From the NCBI GenBank assembly GCA_015832175.1, contig WJXW01000015.1:806001-870000 (forward strand): DNA of 64,000 nucleotides, read 5' to 3'. Position 1 is the first letter of the stretch. Each line of letters starts with the position of its first letter. Made by a program: the position numbers and the translations under genes. The notes beneath the pieces were generated by a model. It was not told where the DNA came from and did not search any database. It worked only from the letters and a program-made list of their open reading frames with translations. This stretch comes from Paraphaeosphaeria minitans. Its lineage: Eukaryota > Ascomycota > Dothideomycetes > Pleosporales > Didymosphaeriaceae. This document shows positions 20,884 through 31,294 of this stretch, one piece after another.

Positions 20884-23388
20884 TCACTTGCATCGAATCG
20901 ACTGGGCCATGCCGTTCAACTCAAACATCGCCCGCTGTATCTCCCGCGTGCATGCAGAAGGCTTTGCCTGTCCTTGCTTGGTCGAGCTTCCTGTCGGCCT
21001 CTTCCTTTTCCGGTTGGCCGAGATGACACCTAGCACAGTCCGTTGCTCGACCTCTGCTCGCTCGAAGTCGATCACCATGACGCGGTTCGTCTCCTCGTTC
21101 CACAGTATGTTGCGAGGCATCAGGTCCTTGTGCAGCACCCGCAGCCCATGGATCGCGTCGGCCGATTGTTTCACCTGCTCGTTGACCAACGCTTTGTTCT
21201 TCGCCGTAAGATGTTGGCCAATGGGATGCCCTCCGAAGCTGAGAAACATCATGTGCACAAGCTGGACGATCCCTTCGTAAAAGTATGGCGTCTCCAGGTC
21301 GATGTTTCCCAAGTGCACCGGCACGTGGATGCCCTGGATCGGCCGAAGCCGCTCGTAGATGGACGCCTCCCGTCGCAGGCGATAGACGAAGTAGGCGGGC
21401 GTACACTTTGCCGCCACAGTGTATCCATGCGATCGCAGACGGACGCGAAAGAGCACCCCGCACGCTCCAGGCATGCTCACGGGATCGCAGTCCGTGTCTA
21501 GGTCGTCCGCAAGCTGTTGACGTATGAGGGCGAGGAACGTTGGTCGATCGATCTGATGCTTTCTCTCTCCGTGGTAGCTAGCGTTAGGACACGACCTGTC
21601 GAGCACACCGCCTTCGGCAAGCCCGCGCAGGCAGTCCTGCGTGCAGTATTGCCTCTCCTGTGTTCCTCGGCCGCGCCTGCGCCCGCGCTCGCGCCCGCTT
21701 GACGAGCTACCGGCAGTCCTCTGCGTGCGCGGCAAGTGCTGCGACGAGGACGGATGTCGACTCGGCGTGTACGGGTCCGGCTCCGGTTCCTCGTCACTCG
21801 CCTCACGCCGCCTCTCTGCTTGCAAGCAGCGGGGCGAGCTAGGCTTCGCTATCCTGCCTCGGAGCTGCACAGGCGACATGCGGAGGAAGCTGTCGTCCTC
21901 CGGAGGCTGGTACTCCGACGACTGCGTAGTGCCTTCGGGGATCGCATCCAGCAGCTCGTCATACACCACCTCCCAGCTGTGCACTTGCGCCGCCGCCGCC
22001 GTCCGCCACGCCTGGGACCGTTGCGGTGTCTTCAGCGCCTGGAGAGTGAAGGCTAACATCTGTCCCACCGCTGTCAGGTGCAGCCGGTTCGGCCCCTCCG
22101 AGCCGGCTGTCCACCCCGTCGTTGCTCCCACATCGCCCTTGGGCACCGAGAGGAAGTAGTGCACCGTCCTAGGGTCGTCTCCCACCCGCAGGAAGATGTA
22201 CGCTTCGCCTGTGCATACGCACCCATACTCCACTCCGATGCTGATCATGTAGGAGAATGCCTGAGTGATGACCGCAGCGACCAGCCGGCGAAAACGGTCT
22301 CTCAACGTCTCGTCTTCGTGGCACTGCACCACCTCCTCGAGTGCCATCTCGCCCAGCCCCTCGTAGATGTGGCCAAGCGGGAGCTTGTGCGGCGCTTTGA
22401 ACTCTAGAATGAAGGCTGCAATGGACTTCTGTGCGTTCCGAGTCGTGCCGGTGTTGTATACGCAGAACTGGTCGGCCCGAGGACGCGACAAGCCTGCTGT
22501 CCTGGCGCGACCAGCGTCCTCCGCTTCGGCCGTGCCTGTCGAGCCCGACGGCGCTGTCCCTTGCGCTCTGGCTTGCAGGCGCCGTGACTGCCGTTGCCCA
22601 GTCCCCGACACCGTCAGCTGCTCCATGCCCTCGTCCAGCTGCGATTCTGGGCTGAGCGTGTTGGCGTGGTTCTCGAAGTTCACCGAGCCCCGGAGCCCAA
22701 ACTTCCGCCGCAGTCGTCGGTCGCCGTGCAGGCTCTGGATGATCAACGATACCTGGTCCTCGACCGTGTTCCGCTGGAAAAAGTTGAGGTCCAGCTCCGA
22801 GCTCATCATCCGCCGCCGCACAGCCTCGCCCGTCTCCTCGAGCGTGTGCAGCGACGTGAAGTGCCGCTGGGGCGCGAAGCCAGACTCCATCAGATCGTCC
22901 CAGATCGTTGCCTGCCGAGCTGGGAAGTCCTCCCACAGGGCCAGCCTTTCCGGTCGACGCTTGTTGTTTGCGTTGGCGGGATTGCCTCGCGTCGACAGTG
23001 TCGCGTCGGTCTGGACGGTGAGGCCCGAGTGGAGGTGGTTGTGGCAGGCATCGAGGAACTCGAGAAGGGATGTCTTGCGCGTCTTCTCTGCGGTCTGTTC
23101 CTGGGCTTGCTCCGCCTCCTCGCGTCTGCGTTGTTCCTCCTCGCGTGATGATTCCGCTTCTTTCTGCGCGCTCTCCGCTGCTTCACGCTTGTGTTGTTCC
23201 TCCTCGCGTGCTGCTTCCGCTTCTTTCTGCGCGCTCTCCGCTGCTTCACGCTTGTGTTGTTCCTCCTCGCGTCTGCGTTGTTCCTCCTCGCGTCTGCGTT
23301 GTTCCTCCTCGCGTTTGCGTTGTTCCTCCTCGCGTTTGCGTTGTTCCTCCAGATATAGAGCCTTATAGTCTGGTGACCTCTCAGCCAT
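20884..23388 (-). CDS. Large protein with coiled coil and C-terminal kinase-like domain
   Basis: Intronless, 834 residues, start MAERSPDYKALYLEEQ at 23388. Residues of about 15-100 are a charged coiled coil built from near-identical EEQRKRE and EAAESAQKEAE units, encoded by a tandem DNA repeat. The middle has no domain I can name, with a low-complexity Ser/Arg/Glu segment around 530-590. From about residue 620 a protein-kinase-like fold appears: YTVAAKC (Lys of the VAIK position), LRREASIYERL (Glu of helix C), HKDLMPRNILW at about 753 (catalytic Asp and Asn, with Lys in place of the usual Arg) and VIDFERAE at about 774 (Asp present, Glu replacing Gly of DFG). The key residues are kept, so activity is possible. 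Such expanded 'fungal-type' kinases of unknown role are common in accessory regions. GC content is higher than in the neighbours. Confidence 0.75.
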   Translation of the reverse strand: MAERSPDYKALYLEEQRKREEEQRKREEEQRRREEEQRRREEEQHKREAAESAQKEAEAAREEEQHKREAAESAQKEAESSREEEQRRREEAEQAQEQTAEKTRKTSLLEFLDACHNHLHSGLTVQTDATLSTRGNPANANNKRRPERLALWEDFPARQATIWDDLMESGFAPQRHFTSLHTLEETGEAVRRRMMSSELDLNFFQRNTVEDQVSLIIQSLHGDRRLRRKFGLRGSVNFENHANTLSPESQLDEGMEQLTVSGTGQRQSRRLQARAQGTAPSGSTGTAEAEDAGRARTAGLSRPRADQFCVYNTGTTRNAQKSIAAFILEFKAPHKLPLGHIYEGLGEMALEEVVQCHEDETLRDRFRRLVAAVITQAFSYMISIGVEYGCVCTGEAYIFLRVGDDPRTVHYFLSVPKGDVGATTGWTAGSEGPNRLHLTAVGQMLAFTLQALKTPQRSQAWRTAAAAQVHSWEVVYDELLDAIPEGTTQSSEYQPPEDDSFLRMSPVQLRGRIAKPSSPRCLQAERRREASDEEPEPDPYTPSRHPSSSQHLPRTQRTAGSSSSGRERGRRRGRGTQERQYCTQDCLRGLAEGGVLDRSCPNASYHGERKHQIDRPTFLALIRQQLADDLDTDCDPVSMPGACGVLFRVRLRSHGYTVAAKCTPAYFVYRLRREASIYERLRPIQGIHVPVHLGNIDLETPYFYEGIVQLVHMMFLSFGGHPIGQHLTAKNKALVNEQVKQSADAIHGLRVLHKDLMPRNILWNEETNRVMVIDFERAEVEQRTVLGVISANRKRKRPTGSSTKQGQAKPSACTREIQRAMFELNGMAQSIRCK
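23110..23350 (-). repeat. Coding tandem repeat in the coiled-coil region
   Basis: A 21-bp unit (plus strand TGTTCCTCCTCGCGT followed by CTGCGT or TTGCGT) is repeated about five times from 23250. It is preceded by two near-identical 60-bp units containing GCTTCCGCTTCTTTCTGCGC at about 23145-23260. The array keeps the reading frame because units are multiples of three. Copy-number change would alter coiled-coil length. Confidence 0.85.
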
Positions 23389-23418
23389 GTTGTGTAGTGG
23401 GTCCGTCTATGGCGTTCT

Positions 23419-25202
23419 TCATCGGCGAAAATGAGGACTCAAATATGCCTGCGGCATCAGTGTGGGAGACACTGCACACACTAGATGCTTGTGTGGTCCG
23501 AATGGTAGATTTAATAGCTGTATTGAGAGGAAGAAGTTGCGAGATTCGGGCGGCTGTGTTTGGCTGCCTAAACTCTTGGCGCACGAGCCCCTTGCGCGTT
23601 GTTGCCCCCCCAACGAACATGACTCTGGTGCCAAGAAGTGGGCACCTCGGCTAAAAGCCATTCGCGAAACAACGGCCCATCGCACACCGTCTTCATGCCT
23701 CAGAGGTATTGTCACAATGCCGAGTAGGACACCATGCACGTTCCTCATATCGTACGCCAAAGAATTTTGCCTATGGTAGTCTTCGGTACTAGTGTAAGGT
23801 GAGCATTCCTTCAGACACTCTCTCATTACCGTTTTGAAAACTCTGGCAAGTTCGGGATGCTGTTTATCTCGGGTCAGGGCGAAGAATCGGACCAACGTTG
23901 TGGCTGCGATGAAGCGCATGGAAGAGAGAAAAGAGCTCGCAAGCGTCTACCATTATGTACATTGTAGATAAACGATTGTTAAGCGTGTATCGAAATGGTC
24001 AAGTCTTCATATCTTACCGCGCTAATCGCTGTCTCTTCCAGCTTCTCCAGTCCTCTCTTAAACAATGGCTCCGTCCCGTCTGTTCTTGTCATCGCTGCGA
24101 AGGCTTTACACAACAAATCCTCCGGGGATATGGCTTGATCGCCGTCCAGTGCATTGATTGTCCTCCACTTCAGGCGCAAGATGCGGAGGTCGTTTACAGC
24201 CAGCACTCGGTCTACCGTTTCCAGTGTTTCCGCGCTAGGCTCGCTTTCTATCATCGACTGAAGCTGAGTCGTTATCCGTCGCTCGCTAATCCATGCAAAA
24301 AGAGCTTCACGGTAAGAGGCAAATAGACGATGGAAGGCTAGCTTGAACTGCTGCTCGTGTTCAGCCCATATCTCTTCCAGGCTGCACAACAGATCAGCTT
24401 CTTCAACCTCGTATCCATCCCTAGGGAACAGGTACCCCAAGAGCAGCTGTAGAAGCTCGCACTGCAGGATGGTCACCTCGCGTGGAGCAGGCAGCGCATC
24501 TCGCTCGGAACTGCTATGATGGTCGATAGTGCGGCCAATAGTATGGTGTAGACTAGGAACCCCATCCGGCGACAATGGCAGCACTCGGGTAGCGTTGTTT
24601 GTGCGTACGGCGGTTGCAGGTTGAGGAGCGTGGTTCTGAAGGCTAGCCGTCGCAATGGGAACCGCAGAGGTGGTAAATGGACGCAGTCGCTCATGGCTGC
24701 TCGATTCGTTAGGAGTCACTGGTGAGAGTGATACCTCAGGAAGTGGGCCATCACTGCCGGTAGTACTTGAAGCGGCCTGCACGCTTCTTTTGCTAGAACT
24801 ATCGCTCCAACTTTCGCTGGCGAAGGAGTCGCTTCTTGGAAGCTGATTGACGGCAGTGAATGTGCTTGCACGATGGTTGGCAGGACTGGGCGCGCCGTTC
24901 AGTCTACTGCGAGAGGGAGGATTCGTTAGCGTCGTAGCTGTTCCGGAAGGGGAAGCGGACAGTGTGCGCGTGAGCCGAGATGACAAATGGGTGCCATTTG
25001 GAGTAGGTGTATGGGCAACATTCTCGCTACTATGTCTTGACGGTGGAAGAGGCTCTTGTGAGAACGCTTGGGCAGACATAGTCGCGCTTAGGCAGGGTCG
25101 CTTTTCGGCAGGGCCAGTTGTGATGGTAGAATCGCCTTCCGTATACAGGTTCGCGATGTTGGTGTCGGCTTTTCGCTTCCCCAAATCATTTCGTTGCGCC
25201 AT
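23419..25202 (-). CDS. Unrecognised Ser/Thr-rich protein, two exons
   Basis: Exon 1 runs 25202-24018 and ends at a good donor (GTAAGATATG). The acceptor at 23947-23950 (ATGGTAG) joins in phase to exon 2, 23946-23419, adding TLASSFLSSMRFIAATTLVR and onward. The N-terminal 230 residues are low-complexity, rich in Ser, Thr, Pro and Asn, with a basic patch GKRKAD near the start. The region from about 240 is ordered and helical (ILQCELLQLLLGYLFPRDG, LEEIWAEHEQQFKLAFHRLF). No signal peptide or known domain was seen. It lies next to the kinase-like gene on the same strand, but nothing shows they work together. The last 60 residues after FLAPES are compositionally different and may be read-through of a missed intron. 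Confidence 0.55.
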
Positions 25203-25550
25203 AGCGGGTCTGGTTGTGACTGTGTTGTAAATAGCAATCGTTTCAGCCGTCGGTGCTACCGTTGACTGTTACTAATGTCAGAAAATCCACATTGTAAACC
25301 AGGGAGATGAGGGCATTACTACCGATGTGGACCTGTCGCCCGTAACTGATAGCCTCGGCAGCTTCCTTGGCTCATTTTGTTTGTACGCCGTCTTGTAGAT
25401 CCATCGATGAAGGTGGGTTTCAGTCAACAAAAGGTCAGCAGTCTGGAAATGCTTAATTGGTAGGCAACTTACATCTCTCTGTCGACAGGGACTTCATAGA
25501 AGAGATCCTTGCGATACGTTGTCGAATTTCCAGGTGCTAGTAATAGCCGT

Positions 25551-25865
25551 TTACGGTCTGCATTCTTGCCCCCAAAGGACAGGACCATGGGTAGTCAACA
25601 ACTCGTCCAGCTCCTTGTCGATCGTGTTGGGAGTCGATGCAGATTCAAGTAGAGCGTGTAGGTCTCTAGGAAGGTTCTTGGACACTTTTTGCACTCCGTT
25701 GGATAAGTTTCTTAATTCACGCTTAGAGAATTGTATGGCACCACCGCATTCTGTAGTGCAAGAGAGGCCCAAACATTCAGTAATTTCGCGAATCGTCGGG
25801 CCTTGACTGCTGAACAATACTGCCCAGTCGTCTTTACTCCAATGCTGAAGCGAAGAATCTCTCAT
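25551..25865 (-). CDS. Unrecognised small protein, probably partial
   Basis: Open frame from ATG 25865 encoding 104 residues (MRDSSLQHWSKDDWAVLFSS and onward), mostly helical and hydrophilic, with no domain I recognise. Downstream sequence (25260-25550) contains plausible GT-AG signals such as GTAAGTTGCC at about 25472, so the gene may continue leftward in extra exons. I could not settle a continuous frame. The ATG is just upstream of the region leading to pogo element 2. Confidence 0.35.
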   Translation of the reverse strand: MRDSSLQHWSKDDWAVLFSSQGPTIREITECLGLSCTTECGGAIQFSKRELRNLSNGVQKVSKNLPRDLHALLESASTPNTIDKELDELLTTHGPVLWGQECRP

Positions 25866-26138
25866 AGTGAATGGTGTCCGCTCGTAGCTGTCGTTCGGCG
25901 ACGAGTTCGATGGGAGGGGCCTGAGGAGGAAAGCTCACTTGATGTTAGGTTTTCTCCATGGAGGTAGACGAAGGTCGAGGGGTGATGATGGAAGCTAGTC
26001 CCGAGTCAGTTAGACAGCTTGGTGGCTCGAGCTTTCACGTTAGCATTGAAAAAACGCGGCGCTGTCAGGGTTGCTAACCGCTCCAGACGCGACTGGCTTA
26101 TGCTGACTGTAAGCAATCACGCTACGTTAAGTTAACTA
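25866..26138. other. Short intergenic stretch
   Basis: Between the small unknown gene and pogo element 2. No feature was recognised apart from GTTAAGTTAACTAAC at the insertion site. Confidence 0.4.
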
Positions 26139-26219
26139 ACGTGTCGGATCAGTAAGCTGGCCAGATCAGTAAGCTGGCCACCCCACCAGAATCGCGCGAC
26201 GCGTCTACCTACATCAACT

Positions 26220-28030
26220 ATGAAGCCACAACAACACCATCTCCAGTCTTCGAAAGAAGGCAGGATTAATCTTGCTATTGCCTCCTATCAATCTAATCCC
26301 TCTCAGTCCCTCCGCCGCCTTGCTGCATCCTTTGATGTACCGCGATCGACGCTGCAGACGCGCCTCTATGGTATTAAGCCAAAACGCGAGACAGTATCTG
26401 TCAATCGAAAGCTACGCCCTATAGAAGAGCAGTCCCTAGTAGACTGGATCCTAGACCTTAACCAACGTGGTTTTCCGCCTCACATCATCGATGTACGTAG
26501 GATGGCTGACCATCTACTCGCTGCGCGTGGCCAGATCCCTCCTCCACTACCTGTGGGCCAGAAGTGGGTATCGCGCTTCATCAAGACTCAGCCAGATCTA
26601 CAGACTAAGTGGACTAGGAGCTTCCATAGTCAGCGTGCGCTCTGTGAGGATCCTGTTAAGATCTCTTACTGGTACAAGCTTGTGGAGGAGTGTCCGATTA
26701 CATGGTCATCAGCACTGCGAGGTGGCTGGCGCACCTGTACCTATCCCGAAAACGGTGTTCTCCCTTGCTTGGCATGCATTCAACAAGAAAACAAGAAAAC
26801 ACAAAACGAACAATCAATGATCACTTTTTCATGAGATACTTGACGATTCTCATCACGCGATAATCTAACAAGGAGACACGCCAGACATACGGCATACAGG
26901 ATAAAGATACTTACAACTTTGACGAGACAGGGTTCATGATGGGGGTTGCTGCTACGTCTAAGGTAGTGGCCAGCGCAGACACTGTGGGCAGAGCTGTACA
27001 CGTACAGCCAGGCAATCGAGACTGGGTTACTAAAATTGAGTGCATCTGTGCGTCTGGCTGGTCTATACCACCACTTATTATCCTGTCTGGCAAGCTCCAC
27101 CAGGCTAGCTGGTATACCAGCCTACCTACTGGCTGGGTCCTCGCAGTCAGCGACAATGGCTGGACTACTGATAAGCTTGGTCTTACCTGGCTAAAGCACT
27201 TCAATCAGCATACAGAGTCTCGCACCTCTGGCACCCACCGACTCCTTATCCTAGACGAGTACAGCAGCCACGCTACACCTCAGTTCCAGGAGTACTGTAG
27301 GACACACAAAATTATTAGTCTATGTATGCCTGCGTACACCAGCCATCTCCTACAGCCCCTAGATGTAGGCTGTTTCTCACCTCTCAAGACAGCGTATGGG
27401 CATGAGGTGATGGAGCTGGCCAGACAGGGTATCTACCATATTGACAAAGAAGAATTCCTGTCTTTCTACCCACGTGTTCGCAGGTCTGTTTTCACAGAAC
27501 AGAACATCCAGAGTGGCTTTCGGGCAACAGGACTTGTCCCTCCTTGTCCAGATCGCGTCCTATCATGTCTTACAGTGATCAGGACCCCGTCACCACTAGG
27601 GACAGCGGCAGGTGCAGAGCCTACATGGACAGCTGAGACACCTCATACTACTACCCAGCTTGAGAAGCAGGCACGTCTTGTACGGGATCGCCTCCAGAGA
27701 CAGTCTTAGAGTCCTACAAGCTAAGCTATCGCCCAGATTGTCAAGAGCTGTCAGCTAGCGATGAACTCAGCTACAATCCTAGCAGAGGAGAATAGGAAGC
27801 TACGGGCTGCTAACCACCGCCGGAGACAAAGGCAGGATAGACGGCGGCAGTATATTGCCTCTAGAGGTGCTCTACAGGCTGAGGAAGGCCGTAGGCTGGC
27901 TGCAGAGGCAGAAAGGGTGCTCCAGCAGGTGGAGCAGGAGGACTATACAGGAAGACAACGAGCACCACCAACATGCATCAACTGCCATATACAAGGCCAT
28001 ACTCGAAGACAATGTACACAGAGATCGTAG
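26220..28030 (+). pseudogene. pogo transposase of copy 2, interrupted by solo LTR
   Basis: Starts MKPQQHHLQSSKEGRINLAI. N-terminal HTH segments (LRRLAASFDVPRSTLQTRL; KWVSRFIKTQPDL) lead to YKLVEE, where a 180-bp LTR is inserted. The frame resumes after it with TRQTYGIQDKDTYNFDETGF (first catalytic Asp), LLILDEYSSH (second, in a site usually DGHxSH) and HLLQPLDVGCFSPLKTAYG (third). After QRQS the frame has TAG at 27707-27709 and TAA at 27722-27724. It then reopens in the same frame through a coiled coil to a CCHC zinc knuckle (CINCHIQGHTRRQC) and a stop at 28030. Both stops fit CAG/CAA changed by C-to-T. Without the LTR and the two stops the gene would be about 540 codons, the usual size for the family. 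Confidence 0.85.
26691..26870 (+). repeat. Solo LTR inserted in pogo copy 2
   Basis: A 180-bp insertion starting TGTCCGATTA and ending TAATCTAACA, flanked on both sides by the 5-bp duplication AGGAG (26686-26690 and 26871-26875). Removing it restores the transposase frame found uninterrupted in the related copy at 55153-55629. TG...CA ends plus a 5-bp duplication are diagnostic of an LTR retrotransposon; no internal region is left. Confidence 0.93.
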
Positions 28031-28140
28031 CTATCATATAGATCTATTTACAGCTTTTTTGACTATCGCGTTGTTAAGCTATCATGCAGAAAGCTGCGCT
28101 GGTTTTAGTGGGGTGGCCAGCTTGCTGGTGGAACACGTTA

Positions 28141-29409
28141 ACTAACTAGTTAACTAACTAACGTTAACTAATACATTGGGCTGGTCCATTTCGGAGAGAT
28201 CCTTGCCTTCGGGTGTTGCTGCGGATCCTTCTTCGCTCCGCGGCACTTGGCACGACGTGTAGTAAGCATCTTAACCTCGCTGCAGTCATCACTTTTGCGC
28301 ACTATCTATGCGCATCAGCTAGATCGCCATCGATCGGTTGCAAAGCACGGTGACTTGCACGCTAACACATCATCTCGTGGCCCTGCATGAGTCTCATCGC
28401 CAAGCCATCAACCTCTAGGGGGCGATCGAATCGAGTGGGTGACATCCGTTATCATCATTTCCGAGGCTGCGCTGACGGTGAGTTTGTTAATACCCAGCGC
28501 TGTCATTAGTGTCATGCTTAGCATCGGAAAGAAACTTGCGTACGTAAGCAACTTCATCAGCCGTCCTGATGCAGCATTGTAGCCTCAGAAGAGGACTCGC
28601 TAGCTAGCTCAACATCAGCAACCTCGGCACACCATTTCGGCGTAGAGCTCGATAATCCTTGATAGTAAACACGATCAGCCGTAGCATCAGCAACACCCAT
28701 CATCTTAGGCATGACAGCGTATCACCAGGAGCTGACGATGCCGCAGAGACCTGTCACAGCGTTCGGCTCGGTCCTGAGCATCCTTCTACGCTAGCGGGTA
28801 CAAGCGACCTGGCGGGTGGTGGAGCGCCAAGGTCAGTCCGAAGAGGCGGTATCGACGAGCAGGTTGTTGCTGGTGCTGCGAGAGAAGGAACCCGTTGCTG
28901 AGCATGCGGGCACCTTCCTAAGCGTGTACGGCCCCGCCCAGTACCTTGCGAATAGGCGTCACTATGAAGAATCTGTCCTGTGTGAAAGGGCATACCGCAC
29001 CGTTCGCGGGAATGAACATCGACGACTCATGCGTGTCGCTAACATCTTCGGGAATGGTTATGTCGCAAGACCAGGATCAGATTGCCTGAGCTCTTTGGAT
29101 ATCTGATAACATCACAAGCATAGAGAGCAAACGAAGCAGTCATATCAGGCGAGCCGGACGCAGGAAAATACCGCTGTTGATCCGAAGTTTTGGACTATTG
29201 GGATTCCGGGGTTACGGTAGGGAGCTCTACTAAGGAAATTAGAGCAACCTAGTAACGTTAAGGGTATTACATTAGCAAACAAAGACAGGCGTAGGCTGAG
29301 AATCTGCCCCTTGTTCTACAAGAAGCCGGAGGGCAGACATGTGTCAAAGACAAGGACAGCAGCACGAGAGAACTCTACAGCTGTCGGCTCCCTGTGGGAT
29401 CCAAACGGA
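28141..29409. other. No supported gene
   Basis: Short frames at 28659-28901 and 28816-29106 overlap each other without recognisable domains. TTAACTAACTAGTTAACTAA repeats follow the transposon end at 28137-28165. Confidence 0.4.
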
Positions 29410-29411
29410 TA

Positions 29412-29553
29412 ACGTACGTCCATGCGTGACGAAATGCCTAGTGTGCCGAAACTGACCAATCAGCTTGCAAGAATTGATGGAAAGTCCCTGATGTTTGCAA
29501 GCTGATTGGTCAGTTTCGGCACACTAGGCATTTCGTCACGCATGGACGTACGT
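29412..29553. mobile_element. Palindromic TA-flanked MITE
   Basis: Two arms that are perfect reverse complements (29411-29470 and 29495-29554 including the flanking A/T) surround a 24-nt loop. TA dinucleotides at 29410-29411 and 29554-29555 flank the 142-bp unit, which starts ACGTACGTCCATGCGTGACG. No ORF. This is the form of a Tc1/mariner-class miniature element, able to fold into a 59-bp hairpin. The absence of any mismatch between arms implies recent origin or gene conversion. It could not be matched to the ends of the pogo copies here beyond the shared ACGT start. Confidence 0.85.
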
Positions 29554-29896
29554 TAGTCAGCGTACTTAAAGGTGCAGGATTTGGCGAAGGGCATGAGGGC
29601 TACGATGCATTGCGGACGGAGTTTGCGGTGCTCGGTACCGTGTGTATCAGGTGGCTGCTGTAGTAACTTGCAAGAGCGGAGGTTCAAAAGTGTACGCAAG
29701 TACGAGCAGTAAGCACAACAGTATAACGTTATACGTGAAGATTCTATTTGAACTAGCTAATGCGATCATTTCCAAGAATTGCGACAAAGGCGAAGGGAAA
29801 GGAATAGTCTATGTGTACTAACATTTGGAAACTGGCCGAAGAAATTGAGACGGAAAAACCGCTGGGTCCACTACCTCAACGGTAGACAAGGTTGCT

Positions 29897-31294
29897 CTAG
29901 AGTTTGGACTTCATGGACAGACCGGAGATCGCGCGCATGATCGCATCCATCTTATCATAAAGCGGTTTGAGAGCATCCGGCTCGAAGGTTTCGTGCCTTG
30001 CACGTCTGAAAGGTTTCCCTTCTGCCTCGCATGCTTTCATTTCCTCTTTGAGCGCCTTGCCAAGGGTCGTCTTATCGAAGAGTTGTTCGGCTCGTTTCTT
30101 GTAACTGCGGAACACCTTCTGGAACTGGGTCCAGCTCAATAGGAGCGGACCAGTATACGTGCATTCCGCTTCGGTTCTGACACTCTGGAGTCGCTTTTTT
30201 AGGTTCTGGTCGGTAAGCTTCAGAATAGCTGCTTTCCAGACTGCGCCCCGGCCACGCTTGAAGCCAACACACCCCAGCAATTCAAACTTGGTAACATCCA
30301 GCCCTTTGCCTCTCGCACGCAGTAAGATGCCTGTGATGAAGTCTCTATCTGCTGAGGGGGCATACCCGGTTTTCTCCTCACTATGCCTGCAGTTCTGTGG
30401 GGGGTTTTCCTTCTCCTTCATATCATACAAACCATCTTTCTGCATGATTGTTTGCCATTTGCCGTCGACTTCACGGGCGTATATGGAGCTTCTTCCATTG
30501 ACTTGCGGAGTAGTAGATCTCCTCGTTTTATCTTTGGAAACCGGCACGCTACTGACAGGCGTGTCGTCATCGTCGTCGTCACTCTGAGGCACGGTATCGC
30601 TCTCGGTCTCACTCTCAACCGTGCTTTCCACTTTGCTCAATGTCTCGCTTTCTTCTTCATTGTCCACGTTGCTTCCAGCATCCGTTTTCGCAGCACCTTC
30701 TTCATCACTCCCAACGTCAATCTCCCTCTTGATGTCAGAGACGGCGGTGATCCCCCCGCTCCTACTGGGTCCTTCCCCGACGTCGTTTCCATCTGATGTG
30801 GCAGCATGGCCTACCCGAAGCTTCTTCGCATCCTCCTCGAATTTATCGGCTTTCTCTTTGCCAAGCGCGCTAGTGAATGAACTCCTGGTCATCCACAGCA
30901 CCTTACCCTTTTTCAAACGGAAAATGAAGAGGGTGTATTTCCCCCCCTTTCCGTAATACCTAACTTTCTGATCAATCACCTTGTCGTATCCAGCATTCTT
31001 AAGAAGCGTTTTATTCTCCGGGGGATCGAATTTAACAACAACATCATCAGTATCCATCAACGTTTGCATAATGGGGTCGTCTTCATGCAGCACGAAATAC
31101 TCTTCTTCTCCATCAAATCCATCCCGTACTAATCTGTATGTGGCGGATTTTGCTAGAACTGTCGCAAAAGATGAAAAGTCGGCGATTGGGAACGGGGCAT
31201 CATCTGGCCTTGAAGGGCTGTCTTTTTGTATCGATCGTTTCGGCGACTTGCCCTTGAGATTGGGATCGGTCTTGGTCTTGGAGGCTTTGGGCAT
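29897..31294 (-). CDS. Unrecognised charged protein
   Basis: Single open frame; I choose the ATG at 31294 (MPKASKTKTDPNLKG), since the 61 codons upstream in the same frame look like untranslated sequence. The product is about 465 residues. An N-terminal folded part (about 35-140) contains EEYFVLHEDDPIMQTLMDTD and YYGKGGKYTLFIFRLKKGK. A central acidic Ser/Asp/Glu-rich linker (about 170-260) follows, then a basic C-terminal part (DFITGILLRARGKGLDVTKF, FRSYKKRAEQLFDKTTLGKA). There is no signal peptide or membrane helix. The basic N-terminus and acidic linker suggest a nuclear protein, but this is inference. No domain name can be given. Confidence 0.6.
   Translation of the reverse strand: MPKASKTKTDPNLKGKSPKRSIQKDSPSRPDDAPFPIADFSSFATVLAKSATYRLVRDGFDGEEEYFVLHEDDPIMQTLMDTDDVVVKFDPPENKTLLKNAGYDKVIDQKVRYYGKGGKYTLFIFRLKKGKVLWMTRSSFTSALGKEKADKFEEDAKKLRVGHAATSDGNDVGEGPSRSGGITAVSDIKREIDVGSDEEGAAKTDAGSNVDNEEESETLSKVESTVESETESDTVPQSDDDDDDTPVSSVPVSKDKTRRSTTPQVNGRSSIYAREVDGKWQTIMQKDGLYDMKEKENPPQNCRHSEEKTGYAPSADRDFITGILLRARGKGLDVTKFELLGCVGFKRGRGAVWKAAILKLTDQNLKKRLQSVRTEAECTYTGPLLLSWTQFQKVFRSYKKRAEQLFDKTTLGKALKEEMKACEAEGKPFRRARHETFEPDALKPLYDKMDAIMRAISGLSMKSKL

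Larger units (their letters stand above)
26139..28138 (+). mobile_element. Fot1/pogo-type DNA transposon, copy 2
   Basis: Bounded by TA at 26137-26138 and 28139-28140, with inverted ends starting ACGTGT. The left end holds two tandem copies of GATCAGTAAGCTGGCCA followed by CCCCACC; the right end keeps one diverged copy (CAGCAAGCTGGCCACCCCAC in reverse). A related element with the same ends lies at 54179-56026. The transposase gene is interrupted by a 180-bp solo LTR and by nonsense codons. Confidence 0.88.

Noticed and set aside
22367..23368. 333-codon plus-strand frame opposite the kinase-like gene
   Set aside because: It is the antisense of the repeat-rich, GC-rich coiled-coil gene; Cys/Ser-rich composition comes from the CTC-rich complement.
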